Positions 15,365 to 23,619 of a DNA stretch of 64,000 bases are shown here, one piece after another (position 1 is the stretch's first letter; each line of letters begins with the position of its first letter). Under the pieces are notes generated by a model. It searched no databases, was not told the origin of the DNA, and saw only the letters and a program-made list of their open reading frames with translations. The translations under genes and the position numbers were made by a program. The stretch is taken from positions 62,001 through 126,000 of the forward strand of contig DASPIW010000022.1 of assembly GCA_035628915.1 (NCBI GenBank). Reading direction: 5' to 3'. This stretch comes from JARBUG01 sp035628915 (GTDB taxonomy: Bacteria; Bacillota; Sulfobacillia; Symbiobacteriales; Symbiobacteriaceae).

Positions 15365-17182
15365 ATGAAGCGCATCGTGCGGCTCCTTGGCATCGGCCTC
15401 TTCTTCCTCAGCCTCTGCGGAACGGCAGCCCCGCGCCCGGCTGCAGCGGAGTCGCCGGTTCAGGTCAAAGTGGACGGGAAGACGATTGCCTTCGATGTGC
15501 CGCCGCGCCTTGAAAGCGGGCGCGTCCTCGTGCCCCTGCGGGCCATCGCAGACGCCCTGGATTTGACCGTCGGCTGGGACGGCGCCACATCCACCATCAC
15601 CCTTACGGGAGACGGAACGCTAATCACGCTGGTAGTTGGCGATTCTACGGCCCGAGCCAACGCCAGGGCGATCAGTCTTGACGTGCCGGCTCAGGTGGTG
15701 GATGGACGCACCCTGGTACCGGCTCGGTTCATCAGCGAAGCGACTGGCGCCCAGGTCAGCTGGGATGGCGCCTCACGCACGGTCATGATCACCGCTGCGG
15801 CCCCCGCCGGCTGGAAGACTTTTGACAGCGGCGGCCTGACCCTTCGGCATCCGCCGGGATGGACGGTTGAGACCGGCGACGGCGGCATGGTTGGCCTCGT
15901 GGGCACCCAGGGCGAGACGCTGGTCATCTGGCCATTCTTCGTGCAGACGGCCCTGGAGACGGGGTCTGCGGGCGCCCTGCTGAAGCGGATGGCCGGGGAG
16001 ATTTGGCCCGGCGTTCCCATGGAGGCGCCCGAGTCCGCCGGGAGTGGGGCCGTCGTGGCCCACGCCGGCCAGGACGGCCATGTGGGTACCGCGCTGGTCG
16101 CCTGGGTGAACAGCCCGAAGGGCGCCGCCGGCTACGCCTACTTCGCGGCCGCTCCCGATGCAGTATACCGCCAGTCGGCCGCCACGTTCGGCTCCGTTTT
16201 GCAGAGCATCCACCTTTCCGGCGCCCCGGAAAGCGCGGGCGGCGCGGAGAGCTCTGCCTCGGCGCCAGCGCTCAGTTTTGTGCAGGTGCGCGACCCGAAG
16301 GAAGGCGCCTTCTCCGTGGAGATTCCGAAGGGGTGGACAGTTCAGGGCGGCACGGTACGGCCTTCCCTGCTGCTGGTCCAGGTCGACTACACCGCCACGT
16401 CGCCGGACGGCGAGATCCGACTCTGGATGGGCGACTACTTCCCACTGTACGTGGAGCCCAGCTGGATTCTCACCGCCGCCGGTTTCGGCCCCGGCTCGAC
16501 CTACGTGGACGACGGGGGCTACCGGTGGCGTATCGACGCTTACGCCCCGGGTAAAGACTTCGTCACCCGGCACTTCCTGCCCGAGAGAACTGGCCAGGTT
16601 CAGATTACCGGAGCTACGGACCTACCCGCCCTGGCGGCCGAGTTGGCGACCGTCGGAGTGAACACTTTCGATGCGGGCCGGGTGCAGTACCGCACCATCC
16701 GCAGCGGCAAGACCTACGTCGGCGATGCCGTCGCTGTCACGGAACGCATCGAAGTAGCGGGCCAGGTCAACTGGCACCTTTGGCGCATGTTCCTGTACGA
16801 GGCGCCCGAGGGGCGCCTGGCCGAAGCGGAGGCCGCCCTGCAGCGGATGGCGGAGTCCTTCGCTATCGATCCCCAGTGGGCTGAAATGCAGGCGAAGCTG
16901 ACGGCTGCCCAGTCAAAGATCATCACCGACATGGGCCATTCGATCAGCGAAACCATCAATGGCATGTACCAGACCAGGGCTGCCTCGGAAGACGAGCTCT
17001 CCCGGCGTCGCTCCAACGCGACTCTGGGCGTCACCGATGTCGTCGACCCGGCCACCGGCCGGGGCCTTCAGGTAGAGAGCAGCGCCGATTACTACTGGGT
17101 CAATCAGAACGGCCAAGTTGTGGGTACGCAGACCTACACCTCGCCTGGGCTTGACTTCCGGGCATTGGTTCAACTCCCCTGA
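15365..17182 (+). CDS. Secreted protein with copper amine oxidase-like N-terminal (stalk) domain
   Basis: A 605-residue exported protein. It starts with a signal peptide (MKRIVRLLGIGLFFLSLCG, cleavage likely after AAPRPAAAE). Residues about 30-145 form the copper amine oxidase N1/stalk domain seen in Firmicute surface proteins: ESGRVLVPLRAIADAL, WDGATSTITLT, then VDGRTLVPARFISEA, WDGASRTVMIT. The rest is a two-lobed unknown domain whose halves each begin with a PPGW or PKGW strand, shared with the preceding gene. It should be attached outside the cell but has no LPxTG, SLH or lipobox anchor. ATG follows AGGGGGG. A strong terminator follows, so the tandem pair forms a two-gene operon. Role unknown. 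Confidence 0.85.
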   Translation: MKRIVRLLGIGLFFLSLCGTAAPRPAAAESPVQVKVDGKTIAFDVPPRLESGRVLVPLRAIADALDLTVGWDGATSTITLTGDGTLITLVVGDSTARANARAISLDVPAQVVDGRTLVPARFISEATGAQVSWDGASRTVMITAAAPAGWKTFDSGGLTLRHPPGWTVETGDGGMVGLVGTQGETLVIWPFFVQTALETGSAGALLKRMAGEIWPGVPMEAPESAGSGAVVAHAGQDGHVGTALVAWVNSPKGAAGYAYFAAAPDAVYRQSAATFGSVLQSIHLSGAPESAGGAESSASAPALSFVQVRDPKEGAFSVEIPKGWTVQGGTVRPSLLLVQVDYTATSPDGEIRLWMGDYFPLYVEPSWILTAAGFGPGSTYVDDGGYRWRIDAYAPGKDFVTRHFLPERTGQVQITGATDLPALAAELATVGVNTFDAGRVQYRTIRSGKTYVGDAVAVTERIEVAGQVNWHLWRMFLYEAPEGRLAEAEAALQRMAESFAIDPQWAEMQAKLTAAQSKIITDMGHSISETINGMYQTRAASEDELSRRRSNATLGVTDVVDPATGRGLQVESSADYYWVNQNGQVVGTQTYTSPGLDFRALVQLP

Positions 17183-17230
17183 CCAGGATCCAACAAGACC
17201 GTGCCCCCTCCTCTTGCTCGGAACGACAGA

Positions 17231-17275
17231 CCCCTGGGACACTTCACCGAGAAGTGACCCAGGGATGTTTTCTTC
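17231..17275 (+). terminator. Rho-independent terminator of the paralog pair
   Basis: Stem CCCTGGGACACTTC (17232-17245) pairs with GAAGTGACCCAGGG (17251-17264), with one A-A mismatch and a 5-nt loop. ATGTTTTCTT follows as the U-tract. Confidence 0.9.
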
Positions 17276-17324
17276 AGATCCGGTCGTCGCACAGAACGCT
17301 AGCGCAAATGGCAGCGCATCTGAT

Positions 17325-17352
17325 GCGCCCGACTCCGATTGGTGTCGGGCGC
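17325..17352 (-). terminator. Probable terminator of the GntR/glycyl radical enzyme operon
   Basis: GCGCCCGAC (17325-17333) pairs with GTCGGGCGC (17344-17352) around 10 nt, five bases after the gntR stop on the minus strand. An overlapping palindrome GCGCATCTGATGCGC follows. No U-tract, so efficiency is uncertain. Confidence 0.55.
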
Positions 17353-17357
17353 CTTCG

Positions 17358-17999
17358 CTATGGCAGCTTGGCAAGGGCCAGGTCCCGCCCGGCCTCAAGG
17401 TGGTCTCTGCGCAGGATCTCCAGCGCCTCCGGAAAGCGATCCTCCCGAATGGCGCCGACAAACCGGTACAGCCCCTCAATAATCTCCTGAACGTGCCACT
17501 CCGATTTCCCTGACATCAGGCCAATGCGGATCAGTTCGTCCTGATTGCTCCGGTAAATGCGGGTAATCCGCTCGTTCTCGTAGACGCTGACAATCTCCAT
17601 GTGCAGTTCGGTATCGGCGCGCTCCCACTCATACAGATCCTTCTGGGCCGCCTTGATGCGTACGACCTTCTCTTCGATGCGGTGCGAATACTCCCAGGTC
17701 TTTTTCAGATCGAAGATCATCTTCAGTGCGTTGCTTTCCAGGAGGCTGCGGAGTTGGTAAATCTCGAGCACATCTTTGCGAGTGATCGGCTTCACCCGGG
17801 TCTTCTTGCGGAAGTCGGCGATCAGCCATCCCTCGTTCTCCAGGCGCCGGACGGCCATGCGCACGGGCATGCGGCTGGTCCGCAGTTCTTCGGCCAGGCC
17901 CGCCTCCGTCAGCGCCGAGCCCGGGGGGTAGGTCAGGTTTAGAATCCGTTTCTTAATCGTCGCATAGGCAAGCTCCATCAAAGACTGACCTGATTCCAT
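17358..17999 (-). CDS. GntR-family regulator (FadR/FCD type)
   Basis: A 213-residue regulator. N-terminal GntR winged helix: YATIKKRILNLTYPPGSALTEAGLAEELRTSRMPVRMAVRRLENEGWL (about residues 12-59). The C-terminal all-helical FCD ligand domain has the metal/ligand pattern with D-x-x-x-H in RADTELHMEIV and a later H in RDHLEAGRD. It overlaps the activase stop by one base (TAATG), so it is the last gene of the glycyl radical enzyme operon. A 16-bp perfect palindrome lies on the +1 region of that operon's promoter, a fitting target; it is probably a repressor relieved by the enzyme's substrate. Confidence 0.9.
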   Translation of the reverse strand: MESGQSLMELAYATIKKRILNLTYPPGSALTEAGLAEELRTSRMPVRMAVRRLENEGWLIADFRKKTRVKPITRKDVLEIYQLRSLLESNALKMIFDLKKTWEYSHRIEEKVVRIKAAQKDLYEWERADTELHMEIVSVYENERITRIYRSNQDELIRIGLMSGKSEWHVQEIIEGLYRFVGAIREDRFPEALEILRRDHLEAGRDLALAKLP

Positions 18000-18979
18000 T
18001 ATGGGCTCACCCCCGTCGAAGGCGATCTACTTCCCACAAATCCCCCGCCGACTCGCACCGGCACGCCTGCACTATGCCGCGCCACGAACGCAGCCCGCTC
18101 GACAATCCGCTCCGGTGAGGGCGGAACCACATCCGTGAGCGAATATTCCAGGCCGAGGTGGCGGTAGGTCTCCGTCCCGAGGCGATGATAGGCCAGCAGC
18201 TCGATTTCGCGGATATTCCGAAGTGTAGCGCAGAATTCTGCTGTGGCCGCCAGGTTTGCATCTGAGTCGTTAGCCCCCGGCACCATGGGAATTCGGACGA
18301 ATATCTCCACCGGATAGGGTGATTCGTCGACCTTACGAATGTTGTCGAGGATCAGTGCGTTATCCGGACCGGCCCACTGCCGGTGCAGGGCTGCGTCCAT
18401 CTGCTTGATGTCGACGTAGAGCACGTTCAGCCATGGCAGGACTTTCTCGACGCTCGCGTAAGGGGAAAAGAAGCTCGTCTCCATCGCCGTGTGAATCCCG
18501 CGCTCCCGGCACTCCCGCAGCACTTCGGCGACAAACTCCGGTTGGTTCAACGGCTCCCCGCCGCTGATGGTTACGCCGCCGCCCGAATGAAAGAAGAAAA
18601 TCTCGTCCTTGGCAATCTCCCGGACGGCTTCCTGCACGGACATGTGGCTGCCGTACCGCTTCCACGCCCGCTGCGGGCACTTTGCCACACAGGTGAAGCA
18701 GAGCTTGCACTTGTTGGCGTCGGTCACCACATGGGTACCGTCCTCGGACAGCGCAAGGGCGCCTTCCGGGCAGGCGCGCACGCAGGTGCCGCACCCCGTG
18801 CAGCGGTTGCGGGCGTACCCTTTTTCCGGACCAGGCCGCTGCGACTCGGGCGTCGAGCACCAGCGGCAGCGGAGCGGGCACCCCTTGAGGAAGAGCACCG
18901 TGCGGAGCCCCTGCCCGTCGTGAATCGATGTCCGCTCGATCCTGAGCACGGAACCCACCACCGCCGCACCACGACGCAT
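17999..18979 (-). CDS. Glycyl radical enzyme activating protein (radical SAM)
   Basis: A 326-residue activase. The radical-SAM motif in CPLRCRWCSTPES is C-x3-C-x2-C (about residues 34-41). Two extra [4Fe-4S] ferredoxin motifs follow, CTGCGTCVRACPEG and CKLCFTCVAKCPQ, as in activases of glycerol dehydratase, choline TMA-lyase and arylacetate decarboxylases. HSGGGVTISGGEPLNQPEF is the SAM-binding GGE region. It makes the 5'-deoxyadenosyl radical that removes hydrogen from the glycine of its partner, encoded five bases upstream in the operon. ATG start; the C-terminus (GSRSPSTGVSP) is unremarkable. Confidence 0.95.
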   Translation of the reverse strand: MRRGAAVVGSVLRIERTSIHDGQGLRTVLFLKGCPLRCRWCSTPESQRPGPEKGYARNRCTGCGTCVRACPEGALALSEDGTHVVTDANKCKLCFTCVAKCPQRAWKRYGSHMSVQEAVREIAKDEIFFFHSGGGVTISGGEPLNQPEFVAEVLRECRERGIHTAMETSFFSPYASVEKVLPWLNVLYVDIKQMDAALHRQWAGPDNALILDNIRKVDESPYPVEIFVRIPMVPGANDSDANLAATAEFCATLRNIREIELLAYHRLGTETYRHLGLEYSLTDVVPPSPERIVERAAFVARHSAGVPVRVGGGFVGSRSPSTGVSP

Positions 18980-18984
18980 GCTGA

Positions 18985-21381
18985 TTACCCCACGGATATG
19001 CCATGTTGTATAGTGCGCCCGATGATCTCGTCCTGTACGTCTTTCCCAAGCTCCACGAAGTACGCGGTGTAGCCGGCGACCCGCACCAGCAGCCCACGGT
19101 AGTTGTCCGGAAACCGCTGCGCACGGATCAGCTTGTCCTGGTCAATGACATTGAACTGGACGTGATAGACGCCAAGGCTGCACATGCTCTTGAGCAGGGC
19201 CATCATCTGCGTAATGCCGTTTTCGGTGGAGAGCATGGCGGGCTCCACTTTCATGTTCAGAAGCGTCCCCTGCACGAAGCGGCCGTGGGGTATATGGGCC
19301 ACCGACTTTAGCACCGAACCCGGGCCACCCATATCCGTGCCGCCGGAGGGGCTGACGCCATCGGCCAGGGGCTTCCAGGCCTTGCGGCCGGAGGGGAGGG
19401 CGCCCACCTCAAGGCCGAAGGGCGTATTGCCGGAGACGGGCAGAATGCCCGGGGTCATGCGCCCGAACTTGCTGCTGTACTTCTCAATCTCATCAGCGAT
19501 AAAAGTGAACATATCGCCGGCGATGTCATCGACCAGCGGGTCGTCGTTGCCGTACTTGGGCGCGTCCATACAGAGCCTATGAATCTCTTCATATCCCTCG
19601 AAATCGTGGTCAAGGGCCGCCAGCAGGTGCGCCATGGTCGCCTGCTTCGTCTCGAACACAATGTGGCGTACCGCTGCGATGCTATTGATCAGGTCCGCCA
19701 CGCCGATCAGAATGATCCCGTTGCCGGTGTTGTACTTGGCCCCGCCCCAGGCGTAATCCTTGGCGTTCTCGATGCACTCCTTGAAGGAGAAGGAGAGCGC
19801 CGGCGACGGACGATTTTGGCAGACTTCGTCGATGACGTGGCTGCCTTTTACGACGGCGCGGACGGCGTACGCGATCTGCTTCTTGACAGCCGCCAGGAAC
19901 TGTTCATATACCTCGAAATGGACGGGGTTTCCCGTCCGCACCGAGATATACTTGCCGCTCTTGCGATTCCTGCCGTCTAGCAGAGCAAACTCGACCATGC
20001 TCCCGAGGTTGATATCCGCCAGGGCCGTGTAATGGCGCAACCGCCCTGACAGGTTGGTCTCCACGCAGCCGCATGGATTCCAATCGTAGGCCTCTTTCAG
20101 GGGAATCCCCTTGTTCATCAGCATCTGGATGCCCACTTCGTCGTTGTGGAAGGCGGGGAACCCGGTGCCCAGCCTGATCAGTTCCACAACCTTGCGCAGG
20201 AACTTGTTGGGGTTCTTGGCCATGCTGTAGCGGACCGAAAGCGAGGGCTGATAAAGCTGCACGTCCATGGTCGCCTGCAGGATCATGTAAGAAAGATCGT
20301 TGACGGCGTCGCGCCCGGTCTCGTCCACGCCGCCCACGCAGACGTTCTGAAACATGGGGTAGCCGGCAGCAAACTCAGCGGTGACGGCGTCCTGGAAGAG
20401 GCAGGGCTCGCTGAACTTGACCCAGAGGCAGTCCAGCAGTTCCTGCGCCTGCTGCGGCGTAATGCGCCCCGCTTCCAGGTCGGCCTTGTAATAAGGCCAG
20501 AGGTACTGGTCCATCCGCCCGGGGTTGTAACTGGCCGCGTTCTGCTCCATGAAGATGCAGATTTGGTAGAAGTAAAGCGACTGCAGGGCTTCGCGGAAGG
20601 TCCGGGCGGGGTGCGCCGGAACATGGCGGCAGACCGCCGCGATCTCCAGCAGTTCTTGCCGCCGCCGGGGGTTCGCCTCGCTGCCCGCCAGGCGCTCCGC
20701 CTCAGCGGCGTAGCGTTCCGCTAAGGTGATCATCCCTTCCGCCACAATCAGCAAGCTGTTCAGGTAGTAATCCTTCTCATAGTCCCCGGGCACCGTCAGG
20801 TCGAGCTTCGCTTTCCGCTCCTTGACCAGGCGGACGATGCCCGAGACCCCTTCCCGAATGAACCAGGCATATCCGGCGGTGGTTTCACCCCAGCCGCGCA
20901 CGGCCTTCCGGTTGATGTACACCACGCCGTTATCCCGCAGTTCCCGTGTGTCGTCGGGAATCTGGACCAGCCACTCCTCGTAGTTGGAGCGGCCCTTCCA
21001 ATATGGCCGGATCTGCTCCTCAAAGACCTGCCGGTCCTCCGGCTTCAGATGGAACGGATCGTACCGGCGCTCGCTGATGGTGTCCAGTTCGTCGTTCAGC
21101 ACCGACCAGCAGGTGTCCGCGCAGAGGATGCCGGCCCGCGTCTTGCTGCCGGAACACCCGACGATCAGTTCGTCATCCCAGATGGTCACGGTCTTCTCCT
21201 GGCATTGCTTACGGAAAGCCTTCGCCTTTCGAACGACCAGCGGATTCCCTTCGGCTTCACGGAAACCTTCGGTCAAAATCCGTGCGTTCTCCAGGTCCAT
21301 CTCCGGCCGGGTGCCGAGCACCCTGCGCTTCAGGCGGTTCACGCGCTCCATATATGCGGGTTGCTGTGCTGTGTGGGACAC
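18985..21381 (-). CDS. Glycyl radical enzyme of unassigned substrate (PFL/dehydratase/decarboxylase superfamily)
   Basis: A 798-residue glycyl radical enzyme. The C-terminal radical loop is RVAGYTAYF, glycine at about residue 770; the active-site loop is WNPCGCVETNLSGR, with thiyl Cys about 439 and Glu about 441 (C-x-E). The C-x-E pattern excludes classical pyruvate formate-lyase (CC) and fits the glycerol dehydratase, CutC, IslA and arylacetate decarboxylase groups, but the flanking NPCG and TNLSG do not match the GCVEP of diol dehydratases or CutC. I prefer GTG 21381, eight bases after GGAGG; a TTG 22 codons upstream lies inside the repressor palindrome. Co-operonic with its activase and a GntR regulator; no microcompartment genes. 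An arylacetate decarboxylase-type role is a guess. Confidence 0.9.
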   Translation of the reverse strand: MSHTAQQPAYMERVNRLKRRVLGTRPEMDLENARILTEGFREAEGNPLVVRKAKAFRKQCQEKTVTIWDDELIVGCSGSKTRAGILCADTCWSVLNDELDTISERRYDPFHLKPEDRQVFEEQIRPYWKGRSNYEEWLVQIPDDTRELRDNGVVYINRKAVRGWGETTAGYAWFIREGVSGIVRLVKERKAKLDLTVPGDYEKDYYLNSLLIVAEGMITLAERYAAEAERLAGSEANPRRRQELLEIAAVCRHVPAHPARTFREALQSLYFYQICIFMEQNAASYNPGRMDQYLWPYYKADLEAGRITPQQAQELLDCLWVKFSEPCLFQDAVTAEFAAGYPMFQNVCVGGVDETGRDAVNDLSYMILQATMDVQLYQPSLSVRYSMAKNPNKFLRKVVELIRLGTGFPAFHNDEVGIQMLMNKGIPLKEAYDWNPCGCVETNLSGRLRHYTALADINLGSMVEFALLDGRNRKSGKYISVRTGNPVHFEVYEQFLAAVKKQIAYAVRAVVKGSHVIDEVCQNRPSPALSFSFKECIENAKDYAWGGAKYNTGNGIILIGVADLINSIAAVRHIVFETKQATMAHLLAALDHDFEGYEEIHRLCMDAPKYGNDDPLVDDIAGDMFTFIADEIEKYSSKFGRMTPGILPVSGNTPFGLEVGALPSGRKAWKPLADGVSPSGGTDMGGPGSVLKSVAHIPHGRFVQGTLLNMKVEPAMLSTENGITQMMALLKSMCSLGVYHVQFNVIDQDKLIRAQRFPDNYRGLLVRVAGYTAYFVELGKDVQDEIIGRTIQHGISVG

Positions 21382-21433
21382 GACCAACGCCTCCGTTTCG
21401 ATCGTCGCCTCTGCCGCCGGGAGCCTATAAGAT

Positions 21434-21449
21434 ATTTGGGATCCCAAAT
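21434..21449. promoter_or_regulatory. GntR operator palindrome at the glycyl radical enzyme promoter
   Basis: ATTTGGGATCCCAAAT is a perfect 16-bp palindrome starting two bases downstream of the -10 box on the minus strand, covering the transcription start. Position and symmetry suit repression by the co-operonic FCD-type GntR protein. Confidence 0.75.
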
Positions 21450-21451
21450 TA

Positions 21452-21480
21452 ATTCTAGGACCCTTCCAATCATTTGTCGA
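21452..21480 (-). promoter_or_regulatory. Sigma-A-type promoter of the glycyl radical enzyme operon
   Basis: On the minus strand the -35 is TCGACA (21480-21475, 5 of 6) and the -10 is TAGAAT (21457-21452, 5 of 6), with a 17-bp spacer. Transcription would start within the adjacent palindrome, about 60 bp before the GTG start. Confidence 0.75.
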
Positions 21481-21492
21481 GTAGCATAAGAA

Positions 21493-21523
21493 AACAACCA
21501 GGAGGGTACTCCTCCTGGTTGTT
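21493..21523 (-). terminator. Terminator of the multihaem cytochrome gene
   Basis: A perfect 13-bp stem (AACAACCAGGAGG with CCTCCTGGTTGTT), 5-nt loop. On the minus strand it is followed by TTCTTATGC after a run of T, 13 bp past the cytochrome stop codon. Confidence 0.85.
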
Positions 21524-21535
21524 TGGCTGCCCGGG

Positions 21536-23035
21536 CTATAGACCAGCCCGGATGGCGGCGATCTCCTTCTGGGCCTTGGTGATTACCTTGATGGCGTATT
21601 CGAAGTTGTGGGCGCCGTTGGACTTGTCCTTCTGGACAAACCAGTAGTTGGCGCGGGCGTTCTCGTACGCGGCCTTCTTATCGCCCAGCAGGTTCGGGTT
21701 CGCCTTCAGGGCGCTGTCGATGTAATCGACGTCAGCCTTGACGGCATCGACCTTACCCTTGATGCTCTCTTCCCACATGGAGAGGTAGACATCGCGGGAC
21801 TCGGGCGTGGACTTGGTGTGGCAGGCCGTGCAGGAGTCCTTGCGGACGCTGCCCATGACGTCGCCGGGCTTGACGACCTTCATCAGGTGGTTGCCCTCGG
21901 TCATATGGCACTCGACGCAGCTCACCTGGGAGTGGGCGCCCTTGGTGGGAGCCACATCGATGGCGCTGATGCCCTGCAGCATGTCGCCCTGCGGGCTGTG
22001 CGGGGCACGGGTCGTGCCAATCTGCTTCACAGGCTCGCCGCCGCGGGCGACGCTGTGGCAGGAGAGGCAGAGGGCCTGGGCATCCTTGCGGAGCTGGCGG
22101 GGGTTGTTGCTGTTGTGCGGGTCATGGCAGGCCACGCAGCTGACGCCGTCGTTGACCAGCATGGTAGACGCATCCCACTTCTCGCCGCCCTTGATCGCGA
22201 TGCCGGCGGATGTGGAGTGGCAGGAGATGCACTCGGTACGGGCCAGGTAGGTCGGACCCCGGTCGATCAGCAGGTTGGTGGCGTTGGCGTGGGCAGACGT
22301 CTCCCACATGGCAAACTGCCGCATCTTGGGCTTGTTGAGTTCCGGTACCGGGCCGCCCGCTTCAGGCTTCACATAGGTGAAGCCGACTTCGGCGAGGGAC
22401 ATCATGTTCGGGCGGTAGCCGACCGGCCAGGTCGTGCCGCTGGCCACCTTGCCGCTGCCGTTATGGCACTGGCCGCAGGCGACGGAGGCGGCGTTGACGG
22501 TGATCTGGCTGCGATCACCCTTGCCGAGAATGTGCTCCCGGCCAGGGCCGTGGCAGGCTTCGCAGCCGATGCCCATTTCGGTGTTCCGCTTCGTCTCCAC
22601 GTTCCAACCGGTGGAGTGGCAGCCGGCGCAGCCGTTGTCCCAGCTGGAGCCGCCCTTGTAGGCAACGTAGGACTTGGAGGCGTCGTCGTACTGCACGTTC
22701 AGGTACTTGAGCTCACCATTAGCCGGGTCGCGTGCCAGGAAACGGTGTCCGGCGACGATATAATCGGCCTTGTCGAGCTCAGCCTTCAGGGCCTCGGGGG
22801 CGCTGGTCGGGTCGGCGGGCAGGTCGCTCGGCTTGACAATCTGGTCAACCATGTGCGCATGGCCGGAGCTCTCCCACACCTCGTACTTCTCGGAGTGGCA
22901 GCCCAAGCAGGCCTGGGAGCCGACGTACTCGGGCAGTTTGGCATTCGCCGTCGTCTCCGTCATGAAGGCGGTGCCGGCGAGGATAACTGCCGCAAGCGCA
23001 GCCACCAGCGAGCCAATCTTCAGTGCCTTCTTCAT
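21536..23035 (-). CDS. Secreted nine-haem c-type cytochrome
   Basis: A 499-residue protein with a Sec signal peptide (MKKALKIGSLVAALAAVILAG, cleavage near TANA-K). I count nine CxxCH haem-binding motifs: CLGCH, CAGCH, CEACH, CGQCH, CISCH, CVACH, CLSCH, CVECH and CTACH. The C-terminal helical region (MWEESIKGKVDAV, then GAHNFEYAIKVITKAQKEI) resembles the dimer helices of NrfA and cytochrome c554-type proteins. It acts outside the membrane as electron carrier or reductase. No CxxCK active-site motif is seen, so it is not a classical NrfA. The gene stands alone, with AAAGGAGG upstream and its own terminator. Haem-attachment genes are not in the window. Confidence 0.9.
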   Translation of the reverse strand: MKKALKIGSLVAALAAVILAGTAFMTETTANAKLPEYVGSQACLGCHSEKYEVWESSGHAHMVDQIVKPSDLPADPTSAPEALKAELDKADYIVAGHRFLARDPANGELKYLNVQYDDASKSYVAYKGGSSWDNGCAGCHSTGWNVETKRNTEMGIGCEACHGPGREHILGKGDRSQITVNAASVACGQCHNGSGKVASGTTWPVGYRPNMMSLAEVGFTYVKPEAGGPVPELNKPKMRQFAMWETSAHANATNLLIDRGPTYLARTECISCHSTSAGIAIKGGEKWDASTMLVNDGVSCVACHDPHNSNNPRQLRKDAQALCLSCHSVARGGEPVKQIGTTRAPHSPQGDMLQGISAIDVAPTKGAHSQVSCVECHMTEGNHLMKVVKPGDVMGSVRKDSCTACHTKSTPESRDVYLSMWEESIKGKVDAVKADVDYIDSALKANPNLLGDKKAAYENARANYWFVQKDKSNGAHNFEYAIKVITKAQKEIAAIRAGL

Positions 23036-23619
23036 TTCCTTGGCACCTCCTTTCTATGGATCCAGAGTATTTCCCAGCCGTGCCCCGCGCGGGGCCCGGA
23101 TCAGGACCTGAACAAAACCTTCTTTATTCGATTACATATATCTGACATTTACCTTGCCCTAATCTTACTCTCAGGTTTCTAAGCAATCCAAGCAGGGGAA
23201 TTCGGCCGATATTCGACATGGCTGATGATGTCGGGTGATTATCGGCGATTATCTCATACTTACTTGCCATGACACTCTCCCACATGCATCCCCATGAAGC
23301 TGCGTTGCCAGGTAATGCCCGAAGCCCTGTCCCAGTAAGGCTTACAGGTACGCCCCTGGTGCTGGAAGGATTAGGTATGACAGAAGCCAGCACTTAGGTG
23401 TCACACGAATAACGACAAGGCCCAAGTTGGTCACAATCGGCCGGCGGTGGCTGAAGAAAAATGCGGCAGACCCCGCTGGCAAACCCGAGACTCCCCGGGG
23501 GAAAGGGGGGCTTTCACAGTTCGAACACACTTTGCCGGTATGCTATAGGTACCATTACCCCCTACAGGTAGGGAGAGCCCCAACGACGCACCGGCAGATT
23601 TACTCGGGTGGTGTTACTC
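23036..23619. other. Long divergent intergenic region (584 bp) with repeats and hairpins
   Basis: No convincing gene. It separates the cytochrome gene from the winged-helix gene. Visible structure: a palindrome GCCCCGCGCGGGGC (23083-23096) in the cytochrome leader; a 10-bp-period direct repeat at 23237-23253; a stem GTGCTGG/CCAGCAC (23359-23365 with 23387-23393); and a G-rich run with CCCCGGGGG and GGGGGG (about 23493-23510) preceded by GGCAAACC. The last recalls part of a c-di-GMP riboswitch, but the rest of that motif is missing. Confidence 0.6.
23237..23253. promoter_or_regulatory. Direct repeat, possible winged-helix binding site
   Basis: GATTATC-GGC-GATTATC is an exact 7-bp direct repeat with a 10-bp period, about 200 bp upstream of the cytochrome start. 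OmpR/PhoB-type proteins bind head-to-tail repeats of about one helical turn, and such a protein is encoded by the divergent gene. The link is inferred. Confidence 0.4.

Noticed and set aside
21608..23182. 524-codon plus-strand ORF opposite the cytochrome
   Set aside because: Antisense to nine CxxCH motifs on the minus strand; its hydrophobic look comes from the complementary codons.
23124..23393. 89-codon minus-strand ORF upstream of the cytochrome
   Set aside because: No ribosome binding site, no domain, and it covers the likely cytochrome promoter region.
23461..23560. Possible c-di-GMP riboswitch or tRNA-like element (GGCAAACC and GTTCGAAC)
   Set aside because: The GACGCAAAGCC and later conserved parts of the c-di-GMP-I motif are missing, and no acceptor or anticodon stems surround GTTCGAAC.
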